This document shows positions 46,488 through 59,500 of a DNA stretch of 64,000 bases, piece by piece. Origin of the DNA: Costus lasius (lineage: Eukaryota > Streptophyta > Magnoliopsida > Zingiberales > Costaceae); the NCBI GenBank assembly GCA_027563935.2, contig CM050449.1:77593178-77657177 (forward strand), given 5' to 3'. The translations under genes and the position numbers were made by a program. The notes under the pieces were generated by a model, which did no database searches, had not been told where the DNA came from, and worked only from the letters and a program-made list of their open reading frames with translations. How positions within the stretch are numbered: position 1 is the first letter of the stretch; every line of letters begins with the position of its first letter.

Positions 46488-47618
46488 TGATCTACAACAA
46501 CCAAGATAGCAGATTAGTACTACTTCAAATCATTTAATCTGGACTTACATTAAATGATCATTGCTCCCACTATTTTAATCGAATTGACAACCCACAAAGT
46601 CAATTGGGAAATCTGAGATTTCCTAGTGAGATGAGATCCTTATTCCACATGAGGCTTCACGTCCCACGAGGGTGGGATGAGATGCACAAAGTGACCCATG
46701 CTTCTTAAGGTGGGCACGCCGGCCGATTGCACCCAGGCAATTCCCCTTCTCAAGACAGTTCAGGCATTTTGTGCCTAGCTAGGGCTGGAACAACACAAAA
46801 CCCTAACCTCTCGAGGCCGCCTCTAGAGTTCCATCATGTGGCCACCACATATGAAAAACTAGTCAAGTCTATCCTGACTGTTATGCCTAGGGCTAACAAT
46901 TTCCTTGCGAAGGCACGCCCAGAGTTTTAACTGGACTGGGGAAACCATTGCCACCACACACCTTCTAAAGATAAGTGGGTGTGTCCCACGAGGGTGGGAA
47001 ATAGTTCACAACACCACTGATCGATAGCTTGACGAGGGCTACGCGTTAGAAGGCTACATACTTGATATTGTTTTGAGGGTTTTTGAGGTCTCATCCTCTT
47101 AGTTTTATCTTTTGTCTAACATTATAGGCATGCAATCCTATAGTGATAACAACAAGATGAAACACATCCAGGCATGCATTAGCAGATATCAAAAACAGTA
47201 AACAAGCGATGTGGTCATAGCCTAATCAACGCATTGAACCATCACATGCCAAAGGATGCTTGACATAGGTGACAAGCCCCAACCAGACCTAACCTAGCCG
47301 CCACTAAGCATTATCTTTAAGTGCGGCTTCAAGGTCCTCCACACCAAGGCATAGCGCACAAACCCTAGGGTTCGGCCAAAACCTTGGTGGCTCCTCCACG
47401 CATGATGCGCCATCATGCTTGTGCCAAGAGGGATAGCTCTTGAACCCTAGGTTCAGCCAAGCCCTTACTTGCGCTACCAAGTAAGATGCGCCATCATGGT
47501 TGATGCCCCAAGATGTAAGCTCCATGAGGGATGCGCCCCTAATCTTCTTTGTGCGTTTACAAAACAAAAATAAAAAGTGGCACGCAGGCCTCACATAAAT
47601 ACATCACAGGCATGCATA

Positions 47619-47623
47619 CAAGG
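47619..47623. repeat. Target-site duplication of gypsy solo LTR, left copy
   Basis: CAAGG, repeated at 50180-50184. Confidence 0.9.
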
Positions 47624-50179
47624 TGTAAGATCCAAGGATCTTAAGTCCTGGTAAGTACTATTTTTGATTTAAATAAAATCATTGGCTGTGATATTTTGTT
47701 TTGATTTAAATAAAATTATGGACTGTGATATTTTTCCTATGTATTGATTGTTAATTTATAACTAATTAATTAGTGCTTATTGGTTGTTAATCTATAATTA
47801 ATTAATTAGAGTTTAATGGTTGTTAATTTTAATTAATTAATTAGCTTATTGGATAATAGTTTAAGTGAATTAATTAATTAGAGTTTATTGGATGTTGGTT
47901 TAATCCTTATTGGATTTTCACTTAAACTATGGGTTATTGGGTTTACACTTAAATTAGATGGATTTTGAGTTTAAAATTTGAATAAATTAGTTAGTGGGTT
48001 ATTTCATAAACCCTATTTGAATTAATTGGTTAGCGGGTTTAAAATTTAAAAACCAAAAATTTAAATTGGTAATTTCGGCTAGGGTAGGAGAATTGGCGTT
48101 TTTTTTGGCTTGGAAGAAACCTTAGGGCGACGGCTTGAAGGCTTGGGCGATTCTTGGAGGCTTGGAGGCGAAATTCCTTTCTTCCTCTTCCTTTCTTCCC
48201 TTGGCCGGCGTCTTTGTGTTTCTCTTCCATTGGAGGCGATATTTGGTGGAACTTCAAGGCCTTAGACGAGTTTTTTGGAGAGATCTTCATCTTGGTGTTC
48301 ACGGTTCAAAGTGAGTGGGGTGTCTTATTCGAATTTTATCCTCTTGTTTGTGCTAGGTGATAGATTTGATTTCTTGAAATATTCACTATGTTAAAAACCG
48401 AAAACTCTAGATGATAGATTTGATTTCTTAAAATATTCACTATGTTAAAAACCGAAAACTCTAGATGATAGATTTGATTTCTTGAAATATTCGCCATGTT
48501 AAAACCGAAACTCATTCATGAAAACCGAAATTTAGATATTTCTTACATGGAATTCTTGAGCATGAAATCTTTTTAACTAAGGTTTAAAATTTAAGTAGAT
48601 AATATGTTGTAGATACCGTGGGCTACAAGTGATAATTTGTAAAGTAGTTTGTAAGAATACATGTTTTAATTTTATGTTGGTTTTATGGATGTTTGATAAA
48701 TGCTAATAATGTTATAGAATCCATGATTGTTTCTCTATGTTGGTAGCATGTTCTATAATTATGGCTACGTATCTTTGGTTGAGAAACTTGGGTGATAACT
48801 TAGCAAGATTATACTGAACAGATCAGCATGAAACCTAAGGACTCTATAAAATATTATGTGGTTATATGTGGTTTCGAATGTTATGTGTTATGGGATGGAT
48901 AGGACTAAGGCTAAGTGTAACCGTGTACTCAAGGGGATAGTCTATATGTGATATGTTAAGGGTTTGAGATTTCAGCCCTGTATATTGTGATATGTGAGGG
49001 GGTTGATGTTCAGCCTGCCTGATGTGATTCTTGTGATGAAAATGACTATCCTAGAGTTTGGTCTACGCTTAGGAGTTCACTTTTGTGAAATAAGATATAA
49101 GATATGTCTAGTGGTTGTCCAGTTAAGGAACCCTTGGGAGAACGAGTGTGATGCAAAGTGCCATGTCTTGGTCGGACAGGGGCCACCTCTTGATATCATC
49201 ACTCTTAGATGCTTAGATTTTTGTGTTATGGGGTGGTGTAGATCAAGGTATCACATCTTGACCGGGTGGGGATTACCTCTTGAGTCTACACACTGTCCAT
49301 GTTTATGTTGCATGTGATTTGCAGGCTTCTCCCAGTGCTTAGGCCAAAGCCGGGTTGGACCATAATGGTCACTCTTGAATATGCTGGACAACTAGGTCAA
49401 TTAAGTGGTTGGTGTGTTAGGTTGGTTTAGAGTATGACTCTAGAACCTTGGTTACTCTGTGGTGACAAGTGTGTGATGTTTGTACATCTAATTATTTTTT
49501 TGAGTTCTGTTCTTTATTTTTATTATATGTTAACATGAGGTTCTGCTAAATGTTTTTAAAATAATCTGCATGTATCTTTGATTGTATGCTATGGATGGTC
49601 GATTGAGACTATCCACTCACTGGGCTGTGTAGCTCACCCTTCACTATTTTCAGGTGTAGAGCAGGGGCGCACTGCCTGAGTTAGCATGTTATATGGATAT
49701 TGTGATTCTCTATAGCTATGCCAGTTGGATGTATAAGACTTTTGTGCTTAATTAACTGGGGCCGGTTGTGGCCGAACTATGTGAACTTGGGTTGCCGGTT
49801 GTGGCAGTTTTAAGATTTTGATTTTTGTGTCGCCGCGGGCCTGGGCCTGGTTTCGGTGTTTGGTATCATTGATGTTAGTTATGAACTTATAAAATCGATA
49901 TTGTGACTTTGGTTCTCAATTTGAGTCGATTGGTATTTTTGCAATCGGATTTGATATAATTGTGAACTTGCATATGTCTAGTGCAAGTATTGCGTGGTGG
50001 CAGGTACATTTCTGAAATTGTGTGTTCACTGAGATTCTATGTATGGATTCTCGAAAATTTTCAGATCGTGTTTTCTTGAACTTGGTTTTACCTAGCATGT
50101 GAATCGATCTTGTATGATAACATCCTGTTTCTCTAAGACTTGTATTGCTTGTTTGGGGTTAAGATAACGGGATGTGACA
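47624..50179 (+). repeat. Solo LTR of a Tekay-type gypsy element
   Basis: 2556 bp, plus orientation, start TGTAAGATCCAAGG and end GGGATGTGACA, clearly related to the G1 LTR read in reverse but shorter and diverged, with about two copies of the CAAGAGGTGGCCCC repeat (read in reverse around 49140-49290). Perfect CAAGG duplication. A related but older insertion than G1. Confidence 0.9.
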
Positions 50180-50184
50180 CAAGG
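50180..50184. repeat. Target-site duplication of gypsy solo LTR, right copy
   Basis: CAAGG, matching 47619-47623. Confidence 0.9.
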
Positions 50185-50650
50185 GGCTTGACTATGACCA
50201 CAACACGATGCACAATCATCTCATGCTTTTCTATATGCTCATGAAAACATAAAACTTTAGTTTTAGTTTTTAGAAAACATGTCTTTCAACCTCAACGTCT
50301 GTTCGCAAATCTAGGATTTTTCATTTCTCTCAGGAGTCTACAAGTGACGCATGCATGCTCCAAGCACGCTTGTCGTCTACCCTTGCAATCCTTAACCTAC
50401 AAAGATTAGGACAAACATGTGCCCTTAATCTTCGACAAGTCCCAAATAGTAGGACTATCCTACATGCGTGGGGAGAAATTAATTCTCTCACATATGGGTC
50501 TAACCCACCATGTGAAGAAAGCGAAAATCCAAAGAGATCAAATAGATGTTAGGAACGAAATCCATGCGCATATGCAATTTTTCGAAAAAAAATCAGATGG
50601 CATGTGAGCATACAATAAAAGCATAAAACACCATTCGAGTTCGCAACCTC

Positions 50651-50662
50651 GCTCTGATACCA
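50651..50662 (-). other. Primer binding site of B2
   Basis: Complement of TGGTATCAGAGC, one base from the 5' LTR; initiator-Met type. Confidence 0.88.
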
Positions 50663-50663
50663 C

Positions 50664-52448
50664 TGTTAGGAAACCCCAGGGATTTTAAAATTTTACAGAC
50701 AAGCACAGCAGAAGCAATCCCCGAAATAGGCCAGTCCCAAAAACCCAGAAGATCGAGTCATGCGAGAAAATCGACAGGTGAGTAGGAGATGATACCTTGC
50801 AGCGAAGAGGAGGATGTGATGCAGGTGCCCAAATGTTCGCCCTCTGCAGTCTCGCACACAGCCGAACCTCGAGATCTCTTCTTCCATGCCCGGTGCTAGC
50901 CTCGGGAAGATGATCCACACCTCAGGGAGTCTTCCTCTAGACCTTGCACCACTCACACAGTGGTTGTACCAAGAAGAGTAGAGGGAAGGAAGAAAACGCC
51001 AAGGTCCAACCTTGGAGCCGCCCTTGGAAGAAGAGATGGGAAAAATCGCCAATACCAACCAACATTGGAGAGAGGGCGACAAGGAGATTTATACAAATGA
51101 GGAGGTGCAACTCTTCACAAGAGGTGCAACTCTTCACAAGGAAGAGGCGCAACTCTTCAAGAGAGAAGAGAATTCCAAATTCTCTTTCTCTTCATAAGTG
51201 AAGAGAACTCCAAATTCTCTCCTAGGTGCCAACTCCAAATTCTCTTCCAAGGCTTCTTATGGTCATGGGCCATTAGGCCTGGCGGCCCATTGGGCCTCAA
51301 GCCCATTAAACCTCAAGGCCCAATGGGCCTCAAGCCCATTAAGCCTCATGCCCAAACTGGGCTCCAAGCCCATTGGTTATAGAGGCTCATTGGTCCATGC
51401 ACCAAGCTCAGACTTCATTTGCGCATTTGGCCCAAATGGCTTATTGGGCTGATTTAGCCCATTTGGCCCAAAAATGAAGTTAGCTCCAAAAGGTTCCTTC
51501 CATCTCATCAGGCACAATGGCGCTGATGGATTCTCCCAGACAGATTCGAGTTATCCAATAACTCGATCAATAGCCTACCCGATCAATACGAGAACCCGAG
51601 TTTCAAGTTGTGCGACCTTGTAGGTTCCTCTGACGTTGGCAGTGATGAACACATGTCATCACAAGCAGTGAGTGGCACCTAGGAATGCATCACTGCTACC
51701 CAAGTCTTTGGAATGGATATCAGCATCGACATCCCCATCATCGCAACAAGATACCGATGCATTACAGTCTCTTTGCCAAACTGATATCCGATTGGAAAAA
51801 GTGCGTCACCACTTTGTTTTCACCCAATCTCATGGTCATGACTAGATCAGGCTTTCACCTGGGTATGGCCATACACTCTCAGTCATGCAACCATAGGGGG
51901 GCCCCGTGGATATCAAGCTTCCGGCAGGAAGGGGTAAATCCTATGTCTGTCTATTGATCTTCTCATATGGGTCGTGACATACCCAATGACAACCGTTATG
52001 ACCTCCCTGCTACGGCGAGGCGTTAGGTTGTATCAAAGCATGTCCCTAACCATATAGAAGAGTCAATGACCTCAAGTCGAGAGATCAATGCATCTCCTGT
52101 CACTTGTGAGCTTAACTCATGACACCAAGTTAAAGCCTCACAGCAGGTCGGTCCAGTATATCTACCATTGATATACCCATATACCTGCATTAGCACCCCG
52201 TGCGTAAACCAGCCCTTATACCAGTCTCACATGTACCAGAGCTGTCCCTTATCCACTCAGGTACTCGACCGGGGACACACCGTTTGAGCACAGATACAAT
52301 CTGTCTACAGGGACATTATTATCCATGTACATAATCGCAGATGTAAACACAGCATAATAACAACAATGCCAGAATGACATATATTGAATATCAAAGTCAA
52401 GTAGTACAAACAAGACCAACAACGGGTCTAAGGGCATGTACACCAACA
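50664..52448 (-). repeat. 5' LTR of B2
   Basis: 1785 bp; minus-strand start TGTTGGTGTACATGCCC at 52448, end CCTAACA at 50664. Hairpin GTGATGA/TCATCAC at 51642-51662 precedes GGTCGCAC, in the place of the family A LTR hairpin. A minus-strand TATAAAT is at 51087-51093. Confidence 0.9.
51087..51093 (-). promoter_or_regulatory. Putative TATA box of B2 5' LTR
   Basis: TATAAAT on the minus strand, about 430 bp before the end of the LTR, comparable to the TATA position in the B1 LTR. Confidence 0.5.
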
Positions 52449-53009
52449 ATTGAGGCCAATGGGCTCGTCACGGCTGTGTCCACCATCACGGCCTAGCCGT
52501 GTTCAGGGCGGCAGATGGTCTCCTGAGCCGAAATCTCTAGTGAAGCTTCGTCCCAACTTGGGGAGTCATCCCAAGTGTCTTCTAGGCATGGTGGCTCATC
52601 CCCAACGGCATTTTTGACTCTGTCAATTACCTTGGGGTGGGGAGAATTCTCCTTCGGAGAACAAGGTGGGGCCATGATGTGGGAGGGGGCACCGCTGGGA
52701 AGGGGCATATGGTAGGGCAGGAGGTCGGCGACGTTGAATATGGGGCTGATGAGGGAGTATGCCTGGAGGTCAAGGACATAGGCGTTGGTGCCAACACACT
52801 GTAGGACCGTGTAGGGACCGTCGCAGTGTGCATGCACCTTCCAATTGGCCAGCGTTCTCAACCACTCAGGGTGCAGGCGCACCATAACAAGCCCACCAAT
52901 CTTGATGTGATGTGGCCTACGGTGCTCATTGGCCTGAACGGTATACCAGGTGTTGCTCAGGTAAATCCAACGACGAATTTCATCATGTAAGCCCGAGAGA
53001 TGAGATGCA
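52449..53009 (-). pseudogene. G2 gypsy pol C-terminal part
   Basis: Minus strand, continuing the integrase of the right-hand G2 piece across A5: after the target site it reads on to VMVRLHPEWLRTLANWK, GPYTVLQCVGTNAYVLDL and FNVADLLPYH, the C-terminal region after gypsy integrase. An in-frame TAG is at 52493-52495. It is cut at 52448 by the B2 LTR. Lineage within gypsy not assigned; no chromodomain is visible. Confidence 0.85.
53005..53009. repeat. Target-site duplication of A5, left copy
   Basis: ATGCA, repeated at 62148-62152. Confidence 0.95.
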
Positions 53010-54712
53010 TGTTGGGGTATGCCCTTAAGGCTAATGTTTGAGGCCTTGGGATTGTAAAAGTATCATGTAATAAACTCTTATGTTTATAAAGGCATGGTTG
53101 TTATTCAGTTAAGCTACATTGTCTGCTGCAATATATGTTCTTCTGAATAATGTCTCAAAGCTGTTCAGCTAGGCTGACATGCAGTTATGTCCTTAGTCGA
53201 TGTATCTTGGTGAACATGAGACAGCCTTGATATGGTTAAGACTAATATGTGTTCTAATCTTATAGGATGCTTCGAGCATGGAATAAGATGTAGACTCATG
53301 GGTACATTGGATGTACTGGACAGACCCTACTAGGATATTCAATTGCTTGTCACAATGTGAATAATCCTTGTTTGCTACAAGTGGCACATCTCCTCTGACT
53401 TGAGATCACTTGTGTTTCTAAATGATGATTGTCATTGTTTTGAGGTAGTTCAATATCATTTGAAACATAATGATTATAGACTATCTTGGATAATGATCAT
53501 GAGTCAGGTTAGGGCACTAGTGATAGACATAGGATTGCCGTCTCCTTGTTTAAGGAGTGTGGTGTTCTAAAGGGGCCCCCCGGCTGAGATGATTGAGAAA
53601 GTGTATGGCCATACCCAGGTGACTGTGTTCATCTGATCTAATCATGCTCATCATATTGGAGCTACAAGCTTGACACGCTTGTCCAATAAGAACATCCAGT
53701 GGCAAAGGAAATATGTATGCCTAGTGAACCCTAGTGAAAAGGATTCACACTTGAGCTGTGTTTTGGGTGTAGTCTTGGAAGACTCTTTCCTTTATATCGG
53801 GAGACAGTGATGTGTTGCTAGATACCCCTCACTGATCGTGATAATGTAAGTTATCGTTACCGACATTTAAAGGAAACCCTCAGGGTCGCACAATTTGATG
53901 ATATGGCTTACTTAAGTCAGATCGTGTGGACTGAATTGTTTCGGTTCAGTTTAAAGGGATTTAAACTCTGATTGTAAGTGAGATCTGGTCTGATCATGTT
54001 TGATTGATTAGGGCTTGAGATCGGTAAGCTTCGATCGAGAGTGTTGATGCTAGATCGATCAGATCAGAAGCATCTGAAGATGAATGGTCAGATCTAGGAC
54101 CTTAGGGTCTAATTCGATCTAGACTTAATGTTTGGGCTGATTTGGTTTGGTCATTGAACCAAACATCTTGAACCGGCTCATGGGTTGAGCGCAAGGTTCA
54201 GGTGGGAGAAGAGAGTTGCGCATGGTTCACTTGGTGAACGCATAACGCACGTAATCATGGCTTGCTATTTTGGGAACTCTCGGTCGGTTTTCAACGTGGG
54301 AACGTTTCCACGTTCACTTGCAACGCCTCCTCTCTATTCCTCTTGCGAATTCGCTCTTGGCATTAGACGACTCACGGCTGGTGGCGTGAAGGTTGACGAC
54401 AAGAGGATTCGGCCAAATTTTCATCTCATCATCCCTCAAACGATCGAGGAAGCTTTGGAGCATTGCTAGCACAAATCGCCCCAAAGAAGTAGGCCTTCTT
54501 CTTCTTGTGTGCGACAGCCTTTGGAGGAGATCTCTTTTGCTTTCTTCTTCCAAGACACCATCCAAGAGATGGCGACGGTATGGATCATTCTCACATCTAT
54601 CTAAGTTGATCATATGCAATAGAAAGATCTTTGAAAGCCCTTCTTCCGCTTGCAAAATTTTATGCGCCACCCTAATAGGGTTTTCGCCCCCCCTCTCGAA
54701 AGGGGTCCTTCA
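53010..54712 (+). repeat. 5' LTR of A5
   Basis: 1703 bp, TGTTGGGGTATG...CCTTCA. C4/G4 hairpin at 54690-54705 near its end. Confidence 0.95.
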
Positions 54713-54714
54713 AT

Positions 54715-54726
54715 TGGTATCAGAGG
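54715..54726 (+). other. Primer binding site of A5
   Basis: TGGTATCAGAGG, two bases after the LTR; initiator-Met type. Confidence 0.9.
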
Positions 54727-56538
54727 CATTTATCTATGCATATGATTGCTTAATGCTATATTGTGATCCTTGTTTGCAAAACATGCTTAGATCTATAGTT
54801 TACATGACATGCGAATATGATAACACATGTTTTATGTTTGCGCATGTTTCAAACTAGGCGCATCTTTGTGATCTTTGTTGTTGATGTTTTATCAAAAGAA
54901 TATCACTTGCGCGCCTATCATTAGACTAAGCGCCTACTATAAACCCTTAGACGGGTTAGTAGGGTTGAAGTCATCCTCTAGGTTAGATCCAACTAGTCTG
55001 ATCAGACCATCTGACAGCCTAGATGGGTCGACCAGATAGCACCCTTGCGCAAGCAAGAGGTGGCTATAGGTCGGCTGCATCATAGGTGTGTAGCGATGTC
55101 TGGTTGAGACGTCTGTTGAACGCACATGAGTTAGGCCCGGGCTCACACCCGTTTGCCAGACCTCATCGTGGTCGTTCAGCCCTTGGTGCATGCATAGTTG
55201 ACCACTGGGTTGACTCAAGTCAGTTAGGACTTGGTGCATGCAAGGGCACAGGATCTGACTAGAATGGATGAGTGGATCCCTATTATTGTACCATTGTAAG
55301 GTTGTGGGGGCATATAAGAAAATTAAAATTGATGCCAATGCGGTTTTCGAAATTTTGTTTTCTTATTGGATCACATGCTGATGTTTGATGCCATATTGCC
55401 TGTTTATTTAATCTTATGTGGGCTGCCCATGTTAAATGTGTGCTGTGCTGGGGCCTGCGTGCCTGGTATTTTTTTGTAAATTAATTTTTATATTGTGATC
55501 TGCGCATCACATTGCTTAATTTATAAAAATGTTATTGACCTGCGTGTCAATCTTGTCTAGATAGATTAATATGTAAATTAATCAGACAAGAGCACAAAGC
55601 ACACTTGGCAGAGGCGCCTGCAGCAGTGGCTAGACCAGGTGGGAGGTCTAGGGTTCGACCCTAGGACCTGGCGCATATTCCTGGTGGGCGCACCAGAGCT
55701 GCAGATGGCGCTTGGGCCTAGGTTTGGGACAGATGAGCAGCGAAAGCCCCATGAAGAAAAGCAAGTGAAGACTTAAGTTTATTTAAGGTCTCACTTAGGC
55801 TATGGGCTTTTACCACATAAGATCCATGCTTTCTTTTATTGTTTAATATTAGAATTGCATGATTAGTTTATCTTCTGCTATCACCATAGGAATTGCATGA
55901 TAGTGAAGAAGATAAAAGACCGTTAAAATCCAACGATTAAATATCAAGCTCGTAAGCCTTCTGACGCGAAACCTCACTGTTCTGATTATCGTTGGAGCCG
56001 TGTTGTACCCACTCAGTGGGCACGTCCATCTATCTTCAGACGGTGTGTGATTTCACCTGCGTGTTACAGAGAAGGGATTTATCGCTTCTCGTTGCTCAGC
56101 ATAGCACGTGGTGGTCCAGGGAGTAGGTCGGGTCAGCTTGGCCATGTAGGCTACATATGTGGCGCATATGGTAGCGCATGGAGGCAGCCATCTGTGGGGT
56201 CAGAGATTGTGTTGTACCAACTCAGTTGGCATAGTCTGCTGGATTGCCCAGATGAAGGGGAATCGCACGGGTTGGCGATTGGCAGGGACTGCCTACCAGA
56301 GATTAGTGCTTGTCATCTCTGTGCATCTTATCTCGCCTGAGCGGGACGCGGAGACCAAGTATGAAATCTGGATCCCATCTCACTAAAAGAGTTCTACTCT
56401 TTCGGGCTGTTTTGCTGGATTTTTCAGCTAGATAAAATAGTGAGAAAAAGAATCATTCTTAAGTCCTGATTGATTCTTAACATTGATACTGACCTTGCTG
56501 TTCTTGCATTGTTGTAGATTCCTACAGCAACGAACACC
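54727..56538 (+). other. Leader of A5 with the conserved folds
   Basis: About 1.8 kb. Palindrome 54996-55007; CTGCGN stem-loops 55451-55464, 55494-55511 and 55534-55551; long hairpin 55551-55591; gag-proximal hairpins 56008-56020, 56217-56229 and 56332-56345. No gene; two short overlapping ORFs (56047-56340 and 56159-56386) recur in A2 and A3 but show no protein signature. Confidence 0.8.
55451..55591 (+). promoter_or_regulatory. Triple CUGCGN stem-loop module and long hairpin in A5 leader
   Basis: Stems GGC/GCC (loop CTGCGT), TGTGAT/ATCACA (loop CTGCGC), ATTGAC/GTCAAT (loop CTGCGT), then TCTTGTCT/AGACAAGA enclosing GATTAAT/ATTAATC. The inner stem of the long hairpin differs from A2 in both arms and still pairs. 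Confidence 0.6.
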
Positions 56539-59500
56539 ATGAGCTTCAATGTGCGATCCCTACTGGAAAGGGAGAAGTTTGCTGGGCCGAACTTCTCAGA
56601 CTGGTACGGACACCTTAAGATTGTTCTTAAGGTAGAGAGGAAACTGTATGTCCTCGAGACGGCTGTGCCGCCTCAACCCGCTGCGAACGCCGCAAGGGCG
56701 GTTCATGAAGCCTACGAAAAGCATGTCAATGATAGCATTGATGTCGCTTGCCTGATGCTAGCGTCTATGACGCCACCGCTGCAGCGTCAGCATGAGGATA
56801 TGTCAGCTATAGAGATTATAGCAAACCTCAAGATGCTGTATGCTGCACAGGCGAGGACAGAACGCTATAATTTGACAAAGCTATTCTTTCAGAGCAAATT
56901 GGCTGAAGGGAGCCCAGTGGGAGCTCACGTGCTCAAGATGATTGGGCACAAGGAGGCTCTAGAGAAACTGGGGCATACCATCAACCAGGAGCTTGCTGTA
57001 GACATTATTCTGCAGTCTCTTCCGCCTTCTTTCGATGCGTTCATTATTAACTTTAATATGAACAAAATCGACTGTACTCCGGCAGAGCTGCTCAATATGC
57101 TCTTGACTACTGAGGAAACTCTGAAGGGAAAGCCTTCAACCTCTGTCTTAATGGTTCCTTCCAGGAACAAGAAGAAGGGGAAGAAGGGCAAGGCCCCGGT
57201 CAAGAACTACAGTAAGGCTCTGAAATAGAAGGTTAAGCGGTCCAAGGAATACAGGTGTTTCCACTGTGGCCAGCTGGGTCACTGGAAAAAGGACTGTAAA
57301 GCGCTCCAAGGAGATAAGAGGGGAAGCATCGCTTCTGGCTCAGGTATATACGTGACGGAAGTCATGGTTTCATCTTCTTCTATATCATGGGTGTTGGACA
57401 CTGCATGTGGAGTTCACATTTGTTCAAATGTACAGGAACTCAAGAGAAGAAGGCAGGTGGGACAGCATGAGGTAGACCTACGCGTTGGAAACGGGGCACG
57501 GGTTGCTGCTGTTGCTGTAGGAGACTATTTCATTTCTTTACCATCTGGCATTGTATTGGAATTAAACAATTGTTATTTTGTACCGAGCATCACCAAAAAT
57601 ATTATCTCTATTCCTGCTCTTGTCAGGAAAGGATTTGCCTTTGAATGCAATATTTCAAAGTGTGTTTTATCTTATGATAATATTGTTTATGGAACTGGTT
57701 CAATTAACAATGGGTTATTCATGTTGGACATGGAAAATTCTATACAAAATGTTGATATTAAGAAAGCCAAGTATGCTGATGACAGCACCTTGCTATGGCA
57801 TAGTCGTTTAGGCCATATTAACGAGAAACGCATTAAGCGGTTGCATGAACATGGACTGCTGGGATCATTCTCCAATGAGGAGATTGATACATGCAAAGCT
57901 TATTTGATGGGTAAAATGACGAAGTCACCTTTTCCTCACAAAGGTCAAAGGGCTTCAGGTTTACTTGACCTTATACACAGTGATGTGTGTGGGCCGTTTA
58001 GTAAACATGCCAGAGGTGGCTATCAGTACTTCATTACCTTTACTGATGATTTCAGTAGGTATGGTTATGTCTATCTGATGAGACATAAGAGTGAATCTTT
58101 TGACAAGTTCAAAGAGTTCAAGAATGAAGTACAAAATTAGCTAGGCCGAAATATCAAGGCACTTCGCTCAGATCGAGGTGGAGAATACCTAAGTCATGCG
58201 TTTACTGACTATCTAAAGGAGTGTGGGATTATCTCACAGCTCACTCCACCAGGAACACCGCAATGGAATGGTGTGTCCGAGAGGAGAAATAGAACGTTAC
58301 TTGATATGGTTCGTTCTATGATGAGTCAGGCTAATCTACCTTACTCCTTTTGGGGTTTTGCACTGGAAACAGCTGCAAAGGTACTAAACCGAGTGCCATC
58401 CAAGGCAGTTTCTAAGACTCCATATGAGTTATTGTATGGGAAACAGCCAAGCTTGACATTTATCAGGATCTAGGGCTGCGAGGCTTATGTCAAAAAGCTC
58501 GCCTCTGGGAAACTGGAGAGCAGATCTGAGAAATGTATCTTTGTCGGTTACCCTAAGGAAACTAAGGGTTATTATTTCTACGATCCCAAGGAGAACAAGG
58601 TTTTTGTTGCTCGGACGGCTATATTTCTTGAGAAGGAGTTTCTTCTGCAAGAAGCCAGTGGGAGAGAAATAAAGCTGGATGAGAATCCAGAGCAAGGACA
58701 AAGTAGTCAAGCGCAGTTGGATGAGCCTGAGCCGGTAGAACAGGTTATTGAATTACCTGAGGCTCAGATATCACGGGAACCGCGAAGATCGGGTAGGATC
58801 CATCGTCAGCCTGAGCGCTATGACGGAGTCTACATCATTGATAATGATGAACCCCTCACTTATGCGGATGCGGTCAGTGGACCGGAGTCAGCGAGATGGC
58901 TTGAAGCTATGCGCGCCGAGATGTACTCCATGTCAGATAACCAAGTCTGGGATTTGGTTGATCCGCCTCCGGGAGTTATCCCTATAGGCTGTAAATGGAT
59001 CTTCAAGAAGAAGATTGACATGGATGGTAACGTGGTTACCTATAAAGGCAGGCTAGTTGCGAAAGGTTTCAAACAAATCTACGGGATAGATTATGATGAA
59101 ACTTTCTCACCTGTAGCCATGTTTAAGTCTATTCGGATTCTTTTCGCGATAGCAGCATATTACGATTATGAGATCTGGCAAATGGATGTGAAAACAGCTT
59201 TCCTGAATGGAAATCTGGATGAGGATGTGTACATGACACAACCTGAAGGTTTCACTAATCCATCAGATCGTCATAAGATATGCAAATTAAAGAAGTCCAT
59301 TTATGGACTGAAACAAGCATCAAGAAGCTGGAATATTCGTTTTGATGAATCAATCTCTGAGTTTGGTTTCATCAAGAACGAGGACGACCCGTGTGTATAT
59401 AAGAGGTTTAGTGGGAGCGTGATTACATTCCTAGTCCTCTACGTCGATGATATCTTGATCATTGGAAACGACATTCCTGAAATGCATGCGGTTAAGGCAT

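Larger units (their letters stand above)
46488..50650 (-). other. B2 leader, split by a gypsy solo LTR
   Basis: Without the insertion about 1.6 kb. Contains palindromic folds at 46663-46676 and 46985-46998 (both CCCACGAGGGTGGG), a perfect palindrome CCTAGCTAGG at 46774-46783, and a minus-strand GGC/GCC stem with loop CTGCGT at 47579-47590, all at places matching the family A leader. No gene. Confidence 0.75.
40286..52448 (-). mobile_element. Copia element B2, decayed, with two solo-LTR insertions
   Basis: Family B element on the minus strand: partial 3' LTR (40286-40895), gag-pol remains (46487-40917), leader (46488-50650), primer site and a complete 1785-bp 5' LTR (50664-52448). Interrupted by solo LTRs at 41572-43232 and 47624-50179. 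Removing the pol insertion leaves about 1300 codons, close to the family A protein length. Its right flank is gypsy element G2. Confidence 0.9.

Noticed and set aside
54185..54469. 94-codon ORF in the A5 5' LTR, identical at 61620-61904
   Set aside because: The two LTRs are near-identical by mechanism, so the repeat adds no evidence; other family A LTRs do not keep the frame.
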